Assembly: GCF_003977755.1 (NCBI RefSeq)
Contig: NZ_RQWN01000002.1
Span: forward strand, 1,054,001 to 1,118,000
Direction of reading: 5' to 3'
Length of the DNA stretch: 64,000 nt
Source of the DNA: Haloterrigena salifodinae
GTDB taxonomy: Archaea > Halobacteriota > Halobacteria > Halobacteriales > Natrialbaceae
Positions within the stretch are counted from its first letter, which is position 1. Each line of letters starts with the position of its first letter. Below the pieces are notes generated by a model. It did no database searches, was not told the origin of the DNA, and was given only the letters and a program-made list of their open reading frames with translations. Position numbers and translations under genes: made by a program. This document shows, one piece after another, positions 26,715-35,226 of this stretch.

Positions 26715-27800
26715 TCAGTACACCCCTTCGACGGCGTCCTCGCTCGCCCGGTCGCTCGTGCCCGGCGTGCGGACCCAGTCCCACGGCAGGTCGCCCGCCC
26801 CTTCGATCCGGATCGCCGCGTCGCGCTCCGGCAGCAGCGGGAGGAAGAACTCCTCCGTCAGGACGGTGAGTCGCACCGTTCCCCGCTCGCCGTAGGGGAC
26901 GACCTCGCCGTCGTCGTCGACGATTTCCGGGACGAAGTACGGGTAGCAGGGGACGTAATCGAGGTGGTACGCCCGCTCGGACGGCGCGCGGAGCGACGGC
27001 GGCGCCTCCGGGGCGACGCCCATCAGCGTGTTGCCGTACTCGCCGGCGAGGGCGACGTCCGCGTACCACTCCTCGCGGAAGACGCGGTGGGTGTCCCGGT
27101 CGAGCGCGGTGCCGCCGTGGACGATTCCCTCGATCGAGGAGTCGGCGACGAGGTCTCGAACCCGCGGCCGCTCGAGCAGACGCGCCGTCGTGAACAACAC
27201 CGTGACCGGCTGGCTCTCGAGGACGCGCTCGGCCTGCTCGAGGAGGTGGTCGACGTACTCGTCGAACTCGCGATCGTCAGGTCGCTCGGAGAGGTGCTTG
27301 ACCCACCGGGGGTCCATCGTCACGTGGTACGGCAGCGCGTCCCACTCGTGGGCGAGGTGCTGGACGAACGTGCCGGCGTTGTTCGCGCCGCCCGGTGGGG
27401 CCAGTCCGAGGACGTTCCCGGTCGGGAACTCCCACTCCGCAAGCAGGCGGGCCGTCCAGCGAGCCTGCTCGCGCCAGTAGTCTCGCATGACGACCCGCTT
27501 CGGCGCGCCGGTCGTCCCGCCGGTCTCGTAGACGCGCCGATCGCCCTCGAGCGACTGCGGCGCGAACTCCGTGGCGGGGAGCGTTCGGAGGACGTCTTCG
27601 TCGAACGGGTCGAAGACGTCTCGGAGGTCCGCGAACGAGTCGACGCGTTCGTGAACGTCGATTCCGCGGTCGTCCTGCCACTCAAGCCAGTAGGGGGTGC
27701 CGCCGTCGGGATCGAAGTGGGTCGCGACCACGGTTTCGACCCACTCGTCGAGCGTGGCGTCGGTCGATGCGTGCGGGTTCGTGTACGTCGTCTCCATCAT
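26715..27800 (-). CDS. Adenylate-forming enzyme, LuxE/EhpF/F390-synthetase-like
   Basis: A 361-residue protein with the AMP-binding loop YETGGTTGAPKRV at residues 91-103, and later GIVHGGTALDRDTHR, LAGEYGNTLMG and the acidic GERGTVRLTVLTEEFF. Size and order match the short adenylate-forming enzymes related to LuxE acyl-protein synthetase, phenazine EhpF and phenylacetate-CoA ligase, which lack much of the C-terminal lid. It likely activates a carboxylic acid with ATP and hands it to the downstream LuxC-like reductase, from which it is separated by one base. An ATG three bases further in is an equal alternative start. Confidence 0.7.
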   Translation of the reverse strand: MMETTYTNPHASTDATLDEWVETVVATHFDPDGGTPYWLEWQDDRGIDVHERVDSFADLRDVFDPFDEDVLRTLPATEFAPQSLEGDRRVYETGGTTGAPKRVVMRDYWREQARWTARLLAEWEFPTGNVLGLAPPGGANNAGTFVQHLAHEWDALPYHVTMDPRWVKHLSERPDDREFDEYVDHLLEQAERVLESQPVTVLFTTARLLERPRVRDLVADSSIEGIVHGGTALDRDTHRVFREEWYADVALAGEYGNTLMGVAPEAPPSLRAPSERAYHLDYVPCYPYFVPEIVDDDGEVVPYGERGTVRLTVLTEEFFLPLLPERDAAIRIEGAGDLPWDWVRTPGTSDRASEDAVEGVY

Positions 27801-27840
27801 GATGGTGAGTGTGATCGTCTGTTCGTGACGTGAGGTGGAG

Positions 27841-29280
27841 TCAGGACCTGTTCGTCGCTACGAGCGCGGTCGTCTTCGACTGCGCTGAAAGCAGCGATCC
27901 GGCGACGAGGGCGCCGCAGGCGACGGCCAGCGCGGGAACGAACGGGAGGAACGCGAACGACGGCGCGGGACCGAACTCCGCCGCGACGAAGTACGCCTGG
28001 CCGCAACACACCGACGCCAGCGCGCCCCACGCGGAGGCCCGCCGCCAGTACAGCGCGCCGAGGAACGCCGGAAGCAACAGCGCGTTCCCCTGAATGAAGT
28101 AGACCGCGAGGTCGATGATCGTCCCCTGCTGGACGAGCGCGATCGCCAGCCCGAAGCCCAACAGGACGACCGCGGTCAGCCGGCCGACCCACGTCTCCCT
28201 GCCACTGCTCGCGTCCGGATTCAGGTGGGCGCGATACAGGTCTCGAGAGACGATCGACGACAGCGTGAGCACGAGGCTGTCGGCCGTGCTCATCATCGCC
28301 GCGAGGGCGCCGCCCATGACGACGCCGAAGATCCACGGCGGCGCGTGCGCCGAGAGCAGCGCCGGCAGGATCGCGTCCGGATCCTCGAGGCCGGGCATCG
28401 TTGCGGCGCCCCACACGCCGAGGAGGACGGGGACGAGCGCTGCGACGACGACCATCACGGGCCACCAGACGAGCAGCGACCGAAACGCGCGCTCGTCCTC
28501 CGCGGCGAGGAACCGCTGGAACATCTGCGGGTAGGCGATCATCGCCATCGCGTTCATCAACAGGAACGAGACCCACACGCCGGGGGTGAAGAAGCCGAGT
28601 TCGCCCGCCGGCGTCAGCAGCTCAGTGTCGCTCGCCAGCTCCGCCGTCACCGCGGTGGGCTCGAGCGCGGGGATTAGGTAACCGACCGCGCCGCCGAGGA
28701 GGACGACGACCGCGATGCCTTGCAGGACGTCGGACCAGGCGACGCTCCGAAGGCCGCCGAGCGTGAGGTAGATCCCGGTGACGACGGTGAGCAAGACCGC
28801 ACCCTGCGTGAACGTGATCGCCCCGTCGGTGATGGACTCGAACAGCAGGCCGCCGCCCATCGCCTGGATCGCGAGGTACGGAATCGCCCAGACGAACTGC
28901 GCGACGAGGACCGCCAGCTTCACCGCGTCGCTGTCGTAGGCCGCGCCGATTAGTTCCGTCGGCGTGAGAAAGCCCCGATCACGTCCGACCCGCCACACGC
29001 GGAGGCCGATCAGCGCGAGCGGGATCCCGGCGACCGCCTCGACGCCGAGGAGCGCGAACCACCCCATCCCGTGCTGGTATCCCCAGCCGGCGCTCCCGAG
29101 GAAGATGAAGGCGCTCATCAACGTCGCGAACATCGTCAGCGGAAAGACGACTCGTCCGAGAGTCCCCCCCGCGAGGAAGTACTCGGCCGGCGTCGCCCCC
29201 GTTCGAACGTATCCGTACCAGCCGATCGCTAGCGTCGCGACCAGATAGAGGCCGACGATGGCGAGGACCGTTCCGTTCAT
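27841..29280 (-). CDS. Sodium:solute symporter (SSS family)
   Basis: A 479-residue transporter with about thirteen hydrophobic helices. SSS signatures include YFLAGGTLGRVVFPLTMFAT near the N terminus, GGLRSVAWSDVLQGIAVVV in the middle and GGALAAMMSTADSLVLTLSS with the sodium-site Ser/Thr residues. The start overlaps the stop of a DUF3311 protein by ATGA, a pairing typical of this transporter type. It is 40 bp downstream of nothing else on its strand and upstream of the LuxE-like gene, so it may feed a carboxylic acid to that module; this link is inference. Confidence 0.88.
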   Translation of the reverse strand: MNGTVLAIVGLYLVATLAIGWYGYVRTGATPAEYFLAGGTLGRVVFPLTMFATLMSAFIFLGSAGWGYQHGMGWFALLGVEAVAGIPLALIGLRVWRVGRDRGFLTPTELIGAAYDSDAVKLAVLVAQFVWAIPYLAIQAMGGGLLFESITDGAITFTQGAVLLTVVTGIYLTLGGLRSVAWSDVLQGIAVVVLLGGAVGYLIPALEPTAVTAELASDTELLTPAGELGFFTPGVWVSFLLMNAMAMIAYPQMFQRFLAAEDERAFRSLLVWWPVMVVVAALVPVLLGVWGAATMPGLEDPDAILPALLSAHAPPWIFGVVMGGALAAMMSTADSLVLTLSSIVSRDLYRAHLNPDASSGRETWVGRLTAVVLLGFGLAIALVQQGTIIDLAVYFIQGNALLLPAFLGALYWRRASAWGALASVCCGQAYFVAAEFGPAPSFAFLPFVPALAVACGALVAGSLLSAQSKTTALVATNRS

Positions 29281-29492
29281 CGTCCCTCACTCGGCCAGCC
29301 GTAGCCGATCCCCGCGATCCCGGCGACGACGACGGTCGCGAGCATCGCGAGCAACGCCACCATCGACCAGAGCGGAAACACGCCGACGATCGGTTCGACG
29401 GGCGCGTACACCGACGCGGCCATCACCGCAAACAGTCCGCCGAAGACGATCCAGAGACCGCGCTCGAGGCGGTCGTCGGTCGAATTTTTCAT
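29277..29492 (-). CDS. DUF3311 small membrane subunit
   Basis: A 71-residue protein with two membrane helices (GLWIVFGGLFAVMAASVYAP and PLWSMVALLAMLATVVVAGI). The P-x-x-G-x-F-P-L-W turn between them is typical of DUF3311, a partner gene of SSS symporters. Its stop overlaps the symporter ATG (ATGA), so the two are translationally coupled. It probably helps assemble or stabilise the symporter. Confidence 0.8.
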   Translation of the reverse strand: MKNSTDDRLERGLWIVFGGLFAVMAASVYAPVEPIVGVFPLWSMVALLAMLATVVVAGIAGIGYGWPSEGR

Positions 29493-29745
29493 AAGTGGGT
29501 TGTATAACCGCGTTTGGGCGGTTTGAATCTGTTGAACGGCGCGTCGATCGATCGCTCCCGCGGAACGGACGTACGGTCGTCGCGGCCGCGAGACCGGCGA
29601 ATACACACTGTGCTCGGACCACGTCACGGCGATACCTCCAGACGGTAGAAATCGGCTCGCGCCGCCGCGCCGCCGGTCCTTCGAAACGGGCAATCCCCGC
29701 TCCCTCCGCGGTCGTTTTCCCGTCGCCGTGATTACTACCGCGCCG

Positions 29746-30852
29746 ATGTCAGAGCTGTTCTCTCCGCTTTCGCTGCGCGATCTCGAGGTACCCAACCGAC
29801 TCGCCGTCTCTCCGATGTGCCAGTACTCCTGTGACACCGACGGACTCCCGACCGAGTGGCACCGCATCCACCTCGGGAGCCGGGCCGTCGGCGGGGCCGG
29901 CATCGTGATGACCGAAGCGACCGCCGTCGAGCCCCGCGGGCGGATCACGCCCCACGACCTCGGCATCTGGAGCGACGAGCACGCTGAGGCGCTCGAGCCG
30001 ATCACCCAGTTCATCCGCGAGCAGGGTGGGGTTCCCGGCATCCAGCTCGCCCACGCGGGCCACAAGGCCAGCAAGCGGCGCCCGTGGGACGGCAACGTTC
30101 CGATCGCGCCGGACGAGACCGACCCCGACGGCGCGGAAGGCTGGGAAGTGCTCTCGCCGTCGCCCGACGCCTACCCGCCGTTCGACGGCGATCGGCCGGC
30201 GATGCGGAAGGCCAATTACGACGACGTCCAGACCGTGATCGACGCCTACCGCGAGGCGGCCGAACGCTCGCTCGCGGCCGGCTTCGAAATCGCCGAAGTC
30301 CACGCGGCCCACGGCTACCTGCTCCACGAGTTCCTCTCGCCGGCGACGAACCGCCACGAGGACGAGTACGGCGGGAGCTTCGAGAACCGCACACGACTGG
30401 TCCGCGAAGTCGTCGAGGCGGTCCGCGAGGTCTGGCCCGACGACAAGCCCGTCTTCGTCCGCATTTCGGGCACCGACTGGCTCGACGACCGCGAGTCCTG
30501 GGACATCGACCAGTCCGTCCGGCTGGCCCGGGAGTTCGCCGACCTCGGCGTCGATCTGGTCGACGTCAGTTCCGGCGGGCTCCACCCCGATCAGCGGGTT
30601 CCCGGCGGGCCGAACTTCCAGGTCCCCCTGGCGGAAGCCGTCCGCGAGGGAAGCGACGTCGCCGCCGGCGCCGTCGGCGGCGTCACCGAACCCGCACAGG
30701 CCGACGCCATCGTGCGAAACGGCCGAGCGGACCTCGTCCTCGTCGGCCGGCAGTTCCTCCGGGACCCGTACTTCGGCCTGCGCGCGGCCGCCGAACTCGA
30801 GGACGACGCCGCCCCGCACTGGCCCGTCCAGTACCGGCGCGCGGTCCGGTAG
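29746..30852 (+). CDS. NADH:flavin oxidoreductase, old yellow enzyme family (YqjM-like)
   Basis: A 368-residue FMN-dependent ene-reductase with a TIM barrel. Marks are LAVSPMCQYSCDTDGLPTEW at the N terminus with the Cys/Tyr typical of the thermophilic-like YqjM class, the active-site pair in GIQLAHAGHKASKR, EVHAAHGYLLHEFLSP with NRHEDEYGGSFENR, and the FMN phosphate loop LVLVGRQFLRDPYF. It reduces activated C=C bonds using NAD(P)H. The start is taken at 29746 (MSELFSPL). Divergent from the symporter genes. Confidence 0.92.
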   Translation: MSELFSPLSLRDLEVPNRLAVSPMCQYSCDTDGLPTEWHRIHLGSRAVGGAGIVMTEATAVEPRGRITPHDLGIWSDEHAEALEPITQFIREQGGVPGIQLAHAGHKASKRRPWDGNVPIAPDETDPDGAEGWEVLSPSPDAYPPFDGDRPAMRKANYDDVQTVIDAYREAAERSLAAGFEIAEVHAAHGYLLHEFLSPATNRHEDEYGGSFENRTRLVREVVEAVREVWPDDKPVFVRISGTDWLDDRESWDIDQSVRLAREFADLGVDLVDVSSGGLHPDQRVPGGPNFQVPLAEAVREGSDVAAGAVGGVTEPAQADAIVRNGRADLVLVGRQFLRDPYFGLRAAAELEDDAAPHWPVQYRRAVR

Positions 30853-30984
30853 TCGACCGGTCTGAGAGCCGTCGCGTTCGATCCCCCTCGTACCGCGCCC
30901 GAACATAGTCGGACGTACTCCCACCCCTCGGGAATATACGTCTCGCTCAATGTCCCCTGGTCGGTACTGTTCGGTGAAGCTACC

Positions 30985-31455
30985 ATGACCGAACACACTC
31001 GACGGACCGTGCTGAAGGCCGCCGGTGCATCGACGCTCGCCGTCGCCGTTGCCGGCTGTACGGGCGGTGACGACGACAGCGACGACGACAGCAACGACGA
31101 GAACGGTGACGAGAGCGGCGACGACACCTACGAGATCGACGCCGGCGAGACGATCATGCTCGAGGGACAGGTGAGCGGCTGGAAAGGGCTCCAGCCCGCC
31201 GCGATCGAAGGCATCGAGAACCCGACGCTCGTCCTCGAGAAGGGTGCCGAGTACGAAATCGGCTGGGAGGCGGGCGACAGCGCGTCGCACAACATCGAGC
31301 TCTGGGACGAAAACGAGGAGCTCGTCGACGAAGCGTACAAACTCGAGCTGACCAGCGACCCTGACGAGACCCTCTCGTTTACGGCCAGCGAGGATATCGC
31401 GTACTATCGCTGTAACCCCCACAGCAACATGCAGGGGGAGATTCAGGTCGAGTGA
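30985..31455 (+). CDS. Twin-arginine cupredoxin lipoprotein
   Basis: A 156-residue exported protein. It starts with a twin-arginine signal (HTRRTVLKAAG) and lipobox (VAGCT), then a 25-residue Asp/Ser/Asn-rich spacer. The cupredoxin domain carries His in ASHNIELWDE, and Cys, His and Met in YYRCNPHSNMQGEI, a type 1 copper site. It is probably an external electron carrier, distinct in sequence from the one at 9138. Stand-alone gene. Confidence 0.87.
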   Translation: MTEHTRRTVLKAAGASTLAVAVAGCTGGDDDSDDDSNDENGDESGDDTYEIDAGETIMLEGQVSGWKGLQPAAIEGIENPTLVLEKGAEYEIGWEAGDSASHNIELWDENEELVDEAYKLELTSDPDETLSFTASEDIAYYRCNPHSNMQGEIQVE

Positions 31456-31584
31456 CGATCTCGACCGCGACCCGTCCGCCTGCCGTCCGCTGGGTTTCGT
31501 CGCGATCTGTCGTCGGTCGAATCCCGTTTTCCGACCGTCCATCGCATCCGTTCTCCGACCGTCGGCCCGCTCGAGCCTGCCGGT

Positions 31585-32739
31585 TCAGTCCTCGAGCGGC
31601 GAGACCGCGCTCCCGCGATCGATGCCGCCGTCGACGGGGAAGCTCTCCTCGCGCGGCGCGTGGACGCGGTGCGGGTAGGGGATGTCGATCCCCTCGCGAT
31701 CGAACGCCGTCATTATTGCCTCGATGACGGCCGTCCGCGCCTGGTGCCTGCGCCGCATCGTCGGATCGGCGATCCAGACGCGACACTCGAGCAGGATCGC
31801 TGACTCGCCGAACTCCCTCGCGATCACCTGCGGATTCGGCGCGTTCTTGACCGTCTCGAGGTCCTCGGTCGCGTCGACGACGATCGATCGGGCACGGTCG
31901 ATATCGGTGTCGTAGTCGACGCCGACCTCAACGTCGACGCGGAGTTGGTCGTTCTGCGAGTAGTTGACCAGCTGGCTGTCGGTCACCTCGTCGTTCGGAA
32001 CGAGGACGTGTTTGTCGTCGAAGGTCTGGATCTTGGTAGTGAAGATGGTGACGTCGGTGACGATCCCGGTGGTCTCGTTGACCTCGATCCAGTCGCCGAC
32101 GTAGAACGGCCGCGAGAACAGTAGGATGAAGCCGGCGAGCATCGCCGTCAGCGTCTCGCGGGCCGTCAGCGCGACGACCGCCGTGATCGCCCCCGCGCCG
32201 ATGAAGATGTTCGTCAGGTCGATCCCCCACAGCGCCAGGATCATCGTGGCGGCGAAGGCGACGATCGCGACGTCAGAGACGTGGTAGGCCACCTCGCTCT
32301 GGTGTTTCGTGAGCGCCCGCGTCTGCGCGAGTTTGTCGATCGATCGGTTGACGAACCGCATCGCGAGGTAGGCAGAGAGGACGATCGCCAGCGTGACCAG
32401 TTGCTGGGCGGCCAGCCACCGGTCGATCATCATCGCTGAAAGGGTGTACTCGAGAATGTACGTGACCCGCCAGATGACGCTGAAGCCGTAGACGCCGCCG
32501 GTGACGAGGCCGCCGAGGACGAACACGTAACTCGCCTCGGCGATCTGTCGGCCACGCCGTCGGCGGGCGAGGTCTCGCACCCGGGAGGCGACGCCGATTC
32601 CGGCGACGAGAAGCACCGTGAGGAGCGCGGTCGCGAGCAGTTGGCTACTCAACAAGTCGAGATACGTTCGCTGCAGATCGAGGATCGGCTTGGGTCGAAG
32701 CGTAAGCCCGACGAGAAGGATCGAAGCGAACCAGACCAT
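31585..32739 (-). CDS. MscS-family mechanosensitive channel
   Basis: A 384-residue membrane protein with about five helices ahead of the MscS pore helix (IFIGAGAITAVVALTARETL) and beta domain (RPFYVGDWIEVNETTGIVTD, LVPNDEVTDSQLVNYSQ). Such channels open under membrane tension to release solutes after osmotic downshock, which matters for a cell that keeps molar salt inside. The C-terminal cytoplasmic domain ends in a short acidic tail. Confidence 0.9.
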   Translation of the reverse strand: MVWFASILLVGLTLRPKPILDLQRTYLDLLSSQLLATALLTVLLVAGIGVASRVRDLARRRRGRQIAEASYVFVLGGLVTGGVYGFSVIWRVTYILEYTLSAMMIDRWLAAQQLVTLAIVLSAYLAMRFVNRSIDKLAQTRALTKHQSEVAYHVSDVAIVAFAATMILALWGIDLTNIFIGAGAITAVVALTARETLTAMLAGFILLFSRPFYVGDWIEVNETTGIVTDVTIFTTKIQTFDDKHVLVPNDEVTDSQLVNYSQNDQLRVDVEVGVDYDTDIDRARSIVVDATEDLETVKNAPNPQVIAREFGESAILLECRVWIADPTMRRRHQARTAVIEAIMTAFDREGIDIPYPHRVHAPREESFPVDGGIDRGSAVSPLED

Positions 32740-32913
32740 TCGTCGTCGGTGATAGGAATGCGAGCGTTCTTAACGGACGCCCGGCAGGCGCAACCCGCCG
32801 TCGGAGTCAGGTTCGCAACCGCCCGGAACGATCGTCCGATCCGACCGACGATCAGTCGGTTGTCCGATACGGTTAGTCGTCAGGTAACCGTCTCGAGTGG
32901 TCGGTCGATACGA

Positions 32914-33483
32914 TCAGTTGTCGATCCATTTGATCGAACAGCCCTGCGACGGCTTCCACTCAAGGTCGACCGACTCGCCGGCCAGCACCGAGTTGATGGC
33001 CTCCCGGATCTGGAACCGCGTCGGTTCGTCGTCGGGGCTCAGCGCGTCGTCGAGGCGGCCCTGATAGACCAGCTGGAACGCCTCATCGGCGTCGGACCAC
33101 GCGAAGAGGAACGGATCCGGCGTACAGACCGCGCCGTACGATCGAGCGACGGCCTGACTCTCGTCGCGCAGATAGGCGTCGTACTGGATCGTGCCGTCCT
33201 CGACGTACTCCCGCATCTTCTCGAGAGAGTCGTCGGGGTACTCCTCGGCGTCGTTGGGGTTGATGCCGACGACGGCGACGTCGTCGTACTCGTCGGCCAG
33301 CTCGTTCAGCAGGTCGAACTTCGCCTTTGCGTAGGGACAGTGATTACAGGTGAAGACGACCAGCAGCGCCTCGTTGTCGGCGAACTCGTCGAGCGCGTGC
33401 GTCTCGCCGTCGGCGCCCTCGAGTTCGAAGTCGGGGGCCGGATCGCCGGCCTCGAGTTCGGTGTCGGACTCCTTGAGTACCAT
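32914..33483 (-). CDS. Thioredoxin-fold protein, peroxiredoxin-like AhpC/TSA group
   Basis: A 189-residue soluble protein with the redox motif FTCNHCPYAKAKF (Cys46 and Cys49) and, later, GAVCTPDPFLF with the cis-proline after Cys-Thr. This CNHCPY group is widespread and annotated as thioredoxin family or redoxin-domain; it probably works as a thiol-disulfide reductant or peroxidase. No signal peptide, so it is cytoplasmic. Start at the ATG with VLKESDTELEAGDPAPDFEL. Confidence 0.85.
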   Translation of the reverse strand: MVLKESDTELEAGDPAPDFELEGADGETHALDEFADNEALLVVFTCNHCPYAKAKFDLLNELADEYDDVAVVGINPNDAEEYPDDSLEKMREYVEDGTIQYDAYLRDESQAVARSYGAVCTPDPFLFAWSDADEAFQLVYQGRLDDALSPDDEPTRFQIREAINSVLAGESVDLEWKPSQGCSIKWIDN

Positions 33484-33684
33484 ATCTGATAGTTCGGTTT
33501 CCCGGCCCTTAACGGTCCCGTTCGTCGCAATCTGCGGGGCTGGAGGCCCGGCAGTGGCCGGCAGCCAGTGATCGGCCTCGTCTCGAGGAGCGACCGGAAC
33601 GGCGGCCTCTCGTCTCGGCGCGCTCGAGGCGCGAACCGATCACGACGACTTACATATTTGTACCCCCGGCTGCATCGACTGCAT

Positions 33685-34371
33685 ATGCAAACGCTCGAGG
33701 TCACCGACGAACAGTACGCGGTCATCCAGCAGCTTCGCGAGGAAATCTCCGAACAGGTCGTCGGCAAGTACGGCTTCGTCCGCGAACGCGACGCGGTCCA
33801 GTTCCTGATCGACAATCTCGAGGGCAACCCGGACCTCGACGTCGATATCGATACGGAGCTGGACTCCTCGGCGACCGACGACGTCGCCGCCTCGGTCGGC
33901 GCTGCCATCGACGGCGAGTCGGCTTCGGACGACCTCGAGGCGGTCTCCTACATCGAAGACGACTCCGTCGACGGCGACGACGAGTCGGCGCCCGGCGCTG
34001 CGACGGACGCGGACGTCGTCGACCCCGACTCCGAGTCCGAACCGGAGCCCGACGACGAAGATGAGAGCGACGGGACGGAGGAATCGACCGACTCGAGCGA
34101 CGAGGACGCCTCAAGCGAGAGCGACACCGCCGACGCGACGGACGCTGACAACGGCGACGACGCGAATGACGACTCGAGCGACAGCGACGGCTCGGCCGAC
34201 GACGACGACATGCTCGATGAGATGATGAGCCTGCTCGAGACCCACGACGACAAGTGGACGGAATCGAACGCCGCGGACTACCGCTACGAGGTCGAACTGC
34301 CGGACGGCACGACGGAGCAGGTCCAGACGAAAGACGACGTGCGGGCGCTCCTGTTCAAGAATTACCGCTAG
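33685..34371 (+). CDS. Two-domain protein with long acidic linker, unknown function
   Basis: A 228-residue protein with an ordered N-terminal 50 residues (MQTLEVTDEQYAVIQQLREE, KYGFVRERDAVQFLIDNLEG), about 115 residues of Asp/Glu/Ser linker, and an ordered C-terminal 55 residues (DDKWTESNAADYRYEVELPD, VRALLFKNYR). The N-terminal part looks like a small helical DNA-binding or dimerisation module. A TATA-like box at 33651-33659 supports the leaderless ATG at 33685. No family name is certain. Confidence 0.65.
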   Translation: MQTLEVTDEQYAVIQQLREEISEQVVGKYGFVRERDAVQFLIDNLEGNPDLDVDIDTELDSSATDDVAASVGAAIDGESASDDLEAVSYIEDDSVDGDDESAPGAATDADVVDPDSESEPEPDDEDESDGTEESTDSSDEDASSESDTADATDADNGDDANDDSSDSDGSADDDDMLDEMMSLLETHDDKWTESNAADYRYEVELPDGTTEQVQTKDDVRALLFKNYR

Positions 34372-34551
34372 GATGATACTACCGGGAATCTATCGTCAGC
34401 CGTGACCCTCCGTAATCCGCGTCCCGCCGACGATTGAACCTCGGAGCCGCCGCCCCTATTCAGTTCTCGTGACTAACCCGCCGTGCGGATAGTCTCCACC
34501 GCTTACGACGTAACTTATGGTAGTAGTCGGTGTTCGTTCGAACGGATCTCT

Positions 34552-34665
34552 ATGGATCGAGCATACCAGTTTCAGTTGGAGGAGGAAATTACCTGTCCCG
34601 CTTGCGACCGACGCGTCCCGATGCACTCGCGAATCTGCCCCAAGTGCGAAACCGCGCTCCACTAG
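34552..34665 (+). CDS. Mini zinc-ribbon protein (37 residues)
   Basis: A 37-residue protein containing two CxxC knuckles, CPAC and CPKC, 14 residues apart (ITCPACDRRVPMHSRICPKC), the layout of a single zinc ribbon. Such micro-proteins are common in haloarchaea and often control gene expression or bind partners. I prefer the ATG at 34552 (MDRAYQFQLEEE); a longer in-frame start at 34483 begins inside the TATA-like region. Function unknown. Confidence 0.6.
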   Translation: MDRAYQFQLEEEITCPACDRRVPMHSRICPKCETALH

Positions 34666-34738
34666 GTCGCCGATCGAACCGCCGCTCCGGTGAGCGAACA
34701 ACGTTAGAACTTTACTCACGGTTGCGCTTCGCGTTGGT

Positions 34739-35224
34739 ATGAGCGAACGCGAGGTGCTCGAGTTGCTTCGTGAGAACGCGCGGTACTCGACGGCCGATAT
34801 CGCGCGAATGACCGACCTCGAGGAGGACGAGGTCGAAGCAGCCATCGAGGAACTCGAGGCAACGGGCGTCGTCTGCGGCTATCAGGCGGTCGTCGACTGG
34901 GACAAGCTCGAGGACGAGCGCGTCCGCGCCGAGGTCGAGTTGAACGTGCGCCTCGACCGCGAGACGGGCTACGACGACATCTCCCAGCGCCTCGCACGGT
35001 TCCCGCAGGTCAAAGCGCTGCGGCTGGTCAGCGGCGACTACGACTTCGACATGGAGGTCGAGGGCGACTCCATCCGCGAGGTCTCGCAGTTCATCAGCGA
35101 GAAGGTCGCGCCCGTCCCCGAGATCACCCAGACGGTCACCCACTACGTGATGACCTCCTACAAGGAGAACGGGATCGAGCTCGGCGACGGCGAAGACGAC
35201 GAGCGACTCTCGTTCTCACCCTGA
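34739..35224 (+). CDS. Lrp/AsnC-family transcriptional regulator
   Basis: A 161-residue regulator with an N-terminal AsnC-type helix-turn-helix (VLELLRENARYSTADIARMT, then AAIEELEATGVVCGYQAVVD) and a C-terminal RAM ligand domain (ISQRLARFPQVKALRLVSGD, DYDFDMEVEG). It lies 2 bp before an aminotransferase gene, a conserved haloarchaeal pair, so amino acids are likely ligands and the aminotransferase a likely target. A TATA-like TTTACTC box lies about 26 bp upstream. Confidence 0.9.
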   Translation: MSEREVLELLRENARYSTADIARMTDLEEDEVEAAIEELEATGVVCGYQAVVDWDKLEDERVRAEVELNVRLDRETGYDDISQRLARFPQVKALRLVSGDYDFDMEVEGDSIREVSQFISEKVAPVPEITQTVTHYVMTSYKENGIELGDGEDDERLSFSP

Positions 35225-35226
35225 CC

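Noticed and set aside
29749-31542. A 597-codon open frame on the minus strand across the old yellow enzyme and copper protein genes
   Set aside because: It is antisense to two clear genes with intact motifs; long antisense frames are expected where codons avoid A/T at third positions, and its protein shows no recognisable domain.
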